DNA from: Conidiobolus coronatus NRRL 28638
Lineage: Eukaryota; Entomophthoromycota; Entomophthoromycetes; Entomophthorales; Conidiobolaceae
Length of the DNA stretch: 24,810 bases
Reading direction: 5' to 3'
Assembly: GCA_001566745.1 (NCBI GenBank)
Contig: KQ964449.1
Coordinates: 25,762 to 50,571, forward strand
Shown here: piece after piece, positions 19,901 through 24,810 of the stretch
Numbering within the stretch: the first letter of the stretch is position 1
Layout: the number at the start of each line of letters is the position of its first letter
Notes under the pieces: generated by a model
What the model was told of the DNA's origin: nothing
Database searches by the model: none
The model's input: only the letters and a program-made list of their open reading frames with translations
Position numbers and translations under genes: made by a program

Positions 19901-20274
19901 CAGTCAAGCCTTACGCATATTACTCAAAAATTCTTGGGCATATACTTAATCAATGCAAAAATCTAAAAATAGTATACTATATCCTTAATAAACTAAACTA
20001 TCTAAAATATTAAATTTTATAAATGACTCCATTTTTAAAATATTACATGATTAAATATTTTAAAGATAAAGATAATACAAATACCATATATTTTTAAAAG
20101 TTTTAAAAATGTATACATATTATTCAATAAGCCATTTTACAAATATCACTTTCTATTGAATATAAATTCTAAACTATTATCTTACGATTTATTAAACTAA
20201 TACAAAAGCTAAATTGTCAATATGCAATCTTTTTCTCTAGGCTAAATTTGAGTAATATGTGTAAGGTTTGATTG
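19901..20274 (+). mobile_element. Mariner-like non-autonomous element, family B
   Basis: The left end (19901-19926) starts TA|CAGTCAAGCCTTACGCAT and the right end, inverted, CAATCAAACCTTACACAT; they agree at 23 of 26 bases, and all three differences are G on the left against A on the right. TA precedes the left end and follows the right end. TA target sites and CAGT tips are the hallmark of Tc1/mariner/IS630 elements. About 374 bp, AT-rich, no transposase, so a MITE-type derivative. Confidence 0.7.
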
Positions 20275-20302
20275 TACTATGTGTAAGGTTTGATTGTACT
20301 AT
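20259..20302 (+). repeat. 22-bp tandem duplication of the right end of element B
   Basis: GTGTAAGGTTTGATTGTACT plus AT is repeated twice without change (20259-20280 and 20281-20302). The unit comprises the outer 16 bases of the right inverted repeat plus the TA and four flanking bases, so it doubles the element tip. Perfect identity points to a recent event. Confidence 0.9.
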
Positions 20303-20521
20303 TATAATTATTATTAAATTTAAATTATTAATATACTAATAAGTTTACCCTGATTACCTTTAAATTACTGTATAACTCTATTAAGCTTTATTAAATCTAA
20401 TATTAACTTTACCAATTTAATTTATAAAGGAATATTAAATATTTCTTATCACTATATTAGGGATAATTATAATATACCACCAAATATAAAACATATATAA
20501 TATATTATATCCATATAACTA

Positions 20522-20566
20522 CTAATCATTTGTAAACGGCAATGAACGGCGTTTGAAAATTATTAG
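20522..20566. repeat. Inverted repeat, 17-bp arms with 11-nt loop
   Basis: Left arm CTAATCATTTGTAAACG (20522-20538) and right arm CGTTTGAAAATTATTAG (20550-20566) pair at 14 of 17 positions; the loop is GCAATGAACGG, GC-rich for this DNA. It lies in a gene-free stretch. It may be the remnant of another small element or a structure in a transcript. Confidence 0.5.
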
Positions 20567-20705
20567 AGAATATTCATTCACATAAAATACGCTAACCCTA
20601 ATTAGTTATGATACCCTTAACTATTAATTTCCAAGTCTTAATTGGTAAAGTTGCACAAGAATTTCCCAAAAGTTCAAATTTATTTCTTGCGGATTATTAG
20701 AGTAT

Positions 20706-20770
20706 CTGTGGCAAAGTTAAGGTTTTGTTAATAAATAAACTGGTAAGTGGAATAGTTTTAATTAAAGTTT
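20706..20770 (+). repeat. Dispersed repeat C, copy 1
   Basis: CTGTGGCAAAGTTAAGGTTT and the following 45 bases (TAAATAAACTGGTAAG, TTTTAATTAAA) align with 21799-21860 at roughly 75% by eye. The ends and full length are not defined. Confidence 0.35.
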
Positions 20771-21213
20771 AAAATTACTCCCTTAGAGGAGTGAAATACT
20801 TTTGTGAAGTTGGCTTAATCCACCAACTCAATATTATATAATAATAGTTTAATTTTGACATTAATCCTACAGTTTTCAAGATTATTTATTATTAGATTAT
20901 ATTGATATTAAATTTAATTTTATATTTTTTAACTTGACTAAAATTAAAAATATTATTATACATTAATAAAATTTGTTAAATAAAAGTAATCTATCATGAG
21001 ATCATTTTTAATCTCAATAGCTTGAAATTTTGCAATCGTACACTTTGTTAAATACATTGATTAGTTTAACTATACTGTCAAATGACTTAACAAATAGTTT
21101 GTAAATAATTAGTTGAGAATTAATTTTTTGATATTAAGATTTACCATAAAAATATTATTATTATATCTATATACTAAAAGATATTTAATAGATTTTACAA
21201 ATTTGAAATAATA
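20771..21213. other. Intergenic region, no gene seen
   Basis: AT-rich DNA, stops in all frames, between repeat C copy 1 and element A5. It contains a short hairpin-like CTCCCTTAGAGGAG near 20778. Confidence 0.4.
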
Positions 21214-21480
21214 TTGGAGTGATTCTGGTTAAAGCAAGGAAATTTGGTCCAAAATTTTTTATATGGAAAATTCATAATATTTTTAATTATTATATGATTA
21301 AGACGGATTAAACAACCTCTTTTATTAGTTAATGTTTTTAGTAAAGCATTTTGATAAAATATTATCAACTATTCACTTTTATTTAATAACTACATATGAT
21401 AATAACTCTGTTATATTAAAATTAATATTTTGAACAAAGTTCATACAGAACTTGAATTAAATTAACCAGAATCTCTCAAA
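21214..21480 (+). mobile_element. Inverted-repeat element family A, copy A5 (best-preserved ends)
   Basis: About 267 bp flanked by TA on both sides. Left end TTGGAGTGATTCTGGTTAA; right end, inverted, TTTGAGAGATTCTGGTTAA: 17 of 19 bases agree, with GATTCTGGTTAA perfect. The body aligns with A3. Non-coding. Confidence 0.7.
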
Positions 21481-23856
21481 TAACTTTTGATATTGATTAC
21501 AGTGCAATTAAACTAATAATTATAATAATTTCAACTTGAAATAAATCCGATGAAAAGGTAATAAGTTTGAATATAATATTCAGTATTCTATAACACCTTA
21601 TACATATAACACAATTAAATGTGATAGACAACATTGTACCATATAAATTTAAATTAATTAACTTAATTAATTAACCTCATTGAGTTAAAATAACCTTAAT
21701 TATTAATTATTAAACCCTATTAAATATAAAAAGTACAAAAAAATTCCGCAATATAATAACTAAACCCTTTACCGTGTATATTGTGGTTGAATTAATGAAT
21801 TGTGGCAAGTTTAAGGTTTTAAAACAAATAAACTTGTAGATTAGTATAATTAAAATTTTGAAGTTAAAGTTATTGATATCAAGATGTGAAGATAATTTTT
21901 TATTAAGTTAAAGTTTAATAAGTTGATATTAGTTAAGTTCCTAATTTAATAATTATAATGTTAGTACTCTAATATTTGATAATGATATGAATATACAAAT
22001 TTTATATTTTAACTAGTGTGATACTTAAAATATGTATAAATTTGTTAAATTGAACTTAAAATTAATCACGAAACTTAATTGTACTCAATAATATGTAAAT
22101 ACCGTAATACTAATATTTAACTGAAATAACTATTACTACAATATAAAAAAATTACTTAAACGATAACTTACAATTTGTATTGCAATGTTACTCAAATAAA
22201 ACTACTAACATTGCTTTAACATTGCTATGCAAAAGTTGAGCAAATTAATATTAAATGTTTATTATTAAAATTTGTGATTAATTAAATCAAATTTTGGAAA
22301 ATAAGTTAAGTGAATACAATAAGCAATAAATAATATTAAATAAATATAAATAAAGTTTTAATTTTGTACTTAGCGAGATATTCTTATAGAATTTACTATT
22401 ATTAACTAATTCTAAATATAATAGCGAGATATAGTCAGTAATAAATATATTCTTATTTAATAAAATATAAACTGAACTCAACCTTAATCAAGGTGCAATT
22501 AAAATTATTATTATTAAATTAAAATTAAAACTGGAATTATAAACTAAAAAACGGCTTAAATTTCCACAATTGATTGTTAAATAAAAATACAACAGTCGTA
22601 TCAAGTACAAAATAAACATAAAAAGTATATACATACATAAATTTATTCTACTATTGTATGTAAATTTACATCATTTAATAATCCTCAAATTACTAATTTA
22701 AGTTAATTTTAGGTATCAGATGTACATTACATATGCATTGATAAACTTAGTATGGGACATAAGCCCAATAAAAACAAGAAGAAAAACCATACTCACATAA
22801 CAAACATTAGCTACGTATTACAATAGTTGATTATTAAATTACATAGTTACCAATATTATTAATTAAACTATTCGGATAAATTAATAAAATTTTTATAACA
22901 AAATTAAAATAAGAATATTTAACTAAGTTTAAGTTGGTTAGTTTATCAAATTAACTCAATTTAGTAAGTGAATACTTTGAAATTTGTACAGGGTTAGTAG
23001 AGAACAATGGATGCTTAGTCTTCTAGTTTTATTTAGTTATTAAAGTTAATATTGTTAAATTTGATAGTTTTTTTTAATAATTATAATTAACTTTTAATAG
23101 ATAAAGAATTAATAATATTTTTTTAAAAAATATAATTTGGTCTAGTATTCTTATTTAAAAATTCTCAATGGAATAGCCTTAATTATAGAACAAAAAAATA
23201 AATTTTTTAAGTACCTAAGTTTTAGTTAATCTAAAACTTAAATCCATTAACTTACATATAAACCGAGTTAAATTACCATTAATTATAGTTTATAGAATAG
23301 TTTTACCTATTATTATTTATAAATTAAGTAATAGTACAAAGTAGTAGATTAATATATACAATTTAGTAATAAATATTAATAAAAAAATTCTTACTCTTAT
23401 TCTGAGGCTTATTAAGTTAAATTTAAAGCGCACACACCCTTACCGTCATACTAAATGCAAATAAATTTGACTTGATTACATCATCCCTATTTAAAAAAGA
23501 TTATTCTTAAACTTTAATTTAACCAATCCAATAACAAAATTCAGATTAGCAATATGTCTTAATTTTATAATAATTAATATTTTAGATTTGCAATAATTAA
23601 TAAATAAAAGTTATAAATTTTATAAAAAATTATTTAAATAATATTAATAACAATAATAAATAATTTATTTAATAATCTACACCTTTATAATATTTATATA
23701 TAAAAATTATAATTCAAATAATCGAATTGAATTATTTCGCTTTTTTTCTTCCATTTTTCTTTAAAAATTAAATTGGCGTAACGTAATAAAAAAACAATGC
23801 TTGACTTAGATTAACTTGATAAGTTTATCCAGTAAAGTTAAAAATTAATCCGAATT
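21481..23856. other. Long gene-free stretch
   Basis: About 2.4 kb with stops in all frames. Repeat C copy 2 lies at 21799-21860 (ATTGTGGCAAGTTTAAGGTT). A 64-codon frame on the minus strand at 22287-22481 is Leu/Ile/Tyr/Asn/Lys-rich and looks random. I see no RNA gene. This includes the 3' flank of the receptor-like gene. Confidence 0.5.
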
Positions 23857-24810
23857 TTACTTATCAGTACTTAGGGGGGTTAATCTATAACTATTTCCTT
23901 CCTCTGTACTTAATTCGCTTGATCTCAAGTTATTAATTAATCCAATAGCAATATTTCCTATAATTGCTAAGTTTAGCATGCTTACACCAATTCTGAAAAA
24001 TGTACAAAATAATAAATATACTGGAGTACTCCAACTAGGGACGTAAATGTAAATAACTGGTAGGAGGAGCCAAGCTGGTGACATTAGGATATTGAACCCA
24101 CCGAAGAAAATGAATGTGTTACGCATATTGGCAAAAGCTAATTTTACTTTTTTTGATGCGAGTAAGGTTTTATCGTGTAATTTTACAATCTTATAAAGTT
24201 TGTAACCGTAGTACACAGATTTGATAAAAGCAAAGAATATAAGTGTAGCGCCTACTATTTGCTCTAGTGCTAAGATTTGATATCCGCGTGACCAGTCCCC
24301 TTGATCCCAGTAGTACCCAGCGAGGAAACTGAGTGGGATGTTAATAACTAACATGGCGAGAGAATTGACGTATAAGATAACTTTTGAGACTAAGTTTGTT
24401 GGGACCCAGATTAAGACACCTGGCTTATTCTCTACATGATGATACTTATAGTAAACAGTAGTAAAATTCTTTGGGATATTGAAAATAATACCCATTAAAT
24501 ACCAAGTACTACCAACTGATAATAACCAAAAGCCTAAACCTTGCAATATTTTTCTATAACTATAGTACTGTAACCAATCGTTAATCAATATAATTTCGTC
24601 AAACATTCTAATAAAACTAGAAAGACCCCAGCAAACCAAGATGGAGGGTATTGGATTTGGTATAAGTCCAACTTCAGTAGATTTCATTAAATTTAACTTT
24701 CCCTTACTTATCTTTATATTGACTAGTAGGGTGATAAGGGCGAGGACCCAGCCAAGAGTAGTTATACACAGTTGTACTTTAACCATAATCAATAGATAGT
24801 CGGATTCCTT
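23857..24810 (-). CDS. Seven-transmembrane receptor-like protein (5' end probably beyond the window)
   Basis: The frame runs from the stop at 23857 to the right edge without a break. An ATG at 24786 would give 309 residues, but the frame stays open upstream to the edge (KESDYLLI before that Met), so the N-terminus is probably outside. Seven hydrophobic segments are visible, at about residues 3-25 (counting from that Met), 45-70, 82-110, 134-162, 173-200, 218-246 and 252-282, with a short polar tail (SSELSTEEGNSYRLTPLSTD). The loops carry few charges. This is the topology of a G-protein-coupled receptor or a related 7TM family; I see no DRY, NPxxY or rhodopsin Lys motif that would fix the class. 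Early-diverging fungi often have expanded families of such proteins. Ligand and partner unknown. Confidence 0.7.
   Translation of the reverse strand, partial: KESDYLLIMVKVQLCITTLGWVLALITLLVNIKISKGKLNLMKSTEVGLIPNPIPSILVCWGLSSFIRMFDEIILINDWLQYYSYRKILQGLGFWLLSVGSTWYLMGIIFNIPKNFTTVYYKYHHVENKPGVLIWVPTNLVSKVILYVNSLAMLVINIPLSFLAGYYWDQGDWSRGYQILALEQIVGATLIFFAFIKSVYYGYKLYKIVKLHDKTLLASKKVKLAFANMRNTFIFFGGFNILMSPAWLLLPVIYIYVPSWSTPVYLLFCTFFRIGVSMLNLAIIGNIAIGLINNLRSSELSTEEGNSYRLTPLSTDK

Noticed and set aside
22287-22481. 64-codon minus-strand frame
   Set aside because: Leu/Ile/Asn/Lys/Tyr-rich random-looking translation in gene-free AT-rich DNA.
1-24810. CRISPR array, bacterial operons, riboswitches or prophage
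   Set aside because: No regularly spaced repeats, Shine-Dalgarno signals or clustered same-strand genes; introns and pol III tRNA genes show that the DNA is eukaryotic.

Overview
The window is very AT-rich, dispersed eukaryotic DNA. Short GT-AG introns (47-62 nt, some with a TACTAAT-type branch site), polymerase III tRNA genes with internal promoters, signal peptides and GPI-type tails, and an MO25 homologue point to a fungus. The low GC, the short introns and this secreted-protein repertoire fit an early-diverging (zygomycete-grade) lineage; an entomophthoralean such as Conidiobolus is my best guess, from general knowledge and not proven.

Left part (1-5.7 kb): a possible exon of a minus-strand gene at the left edge; a tandem pair of intronless genes for cysteine-free, Ser/Thr/Asn/Gly-rich secreted proteins about 82% identical over 195 residues (504-1091, 2436-3023); tRNA-Arg(ACG) and tRNA-Thr(AGT); and two copies of a short inverted-repeat element.

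Middle part (5.7-13.9 kb): a two-exon gene for a 548-residue two-pass membrane protein of unknown function; a two-exon gene for a small 12-cysteine, GPI-anchored surface protein resembling the fungal DUF7707 family; a second tRNA-Arg; a nine-exon MO25/CAB39/Hym1 gene that I reconstructed exon by exon (333 residues); another inverted-repeat element; and a third tRNA-Arg.

Right part (13.9-24.8 kb): a stretch with protein-like fragments that may be decayed genes; a secreted, GPI-anchored HExxH putative metallopeptidase; a convergent small gene with a possible PH-like domain; a fourth tRNA-Arg; three more inverted-repeat elements, one with mariner-like CAGT ends; about 2.4 kb with no gene; and a 7TM receptor-like gene running to the right edge.

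Functionally, four proteins are predicted to be secreted or on the cell surface, one is a putative receptor, and MO25 belongs to the kinase/RAM-network machinery of polarised growth. There is no operon logic: genes are monocistronic, and four have a TATA box 79-96 bp before the start codon (two others have one further upstream). Besides the new gene models, the main finding is a family of about 235-270 bp elements with inverted ends and TA flanks, five copies of which sit in the gaps, mostly close to tRNA genes.
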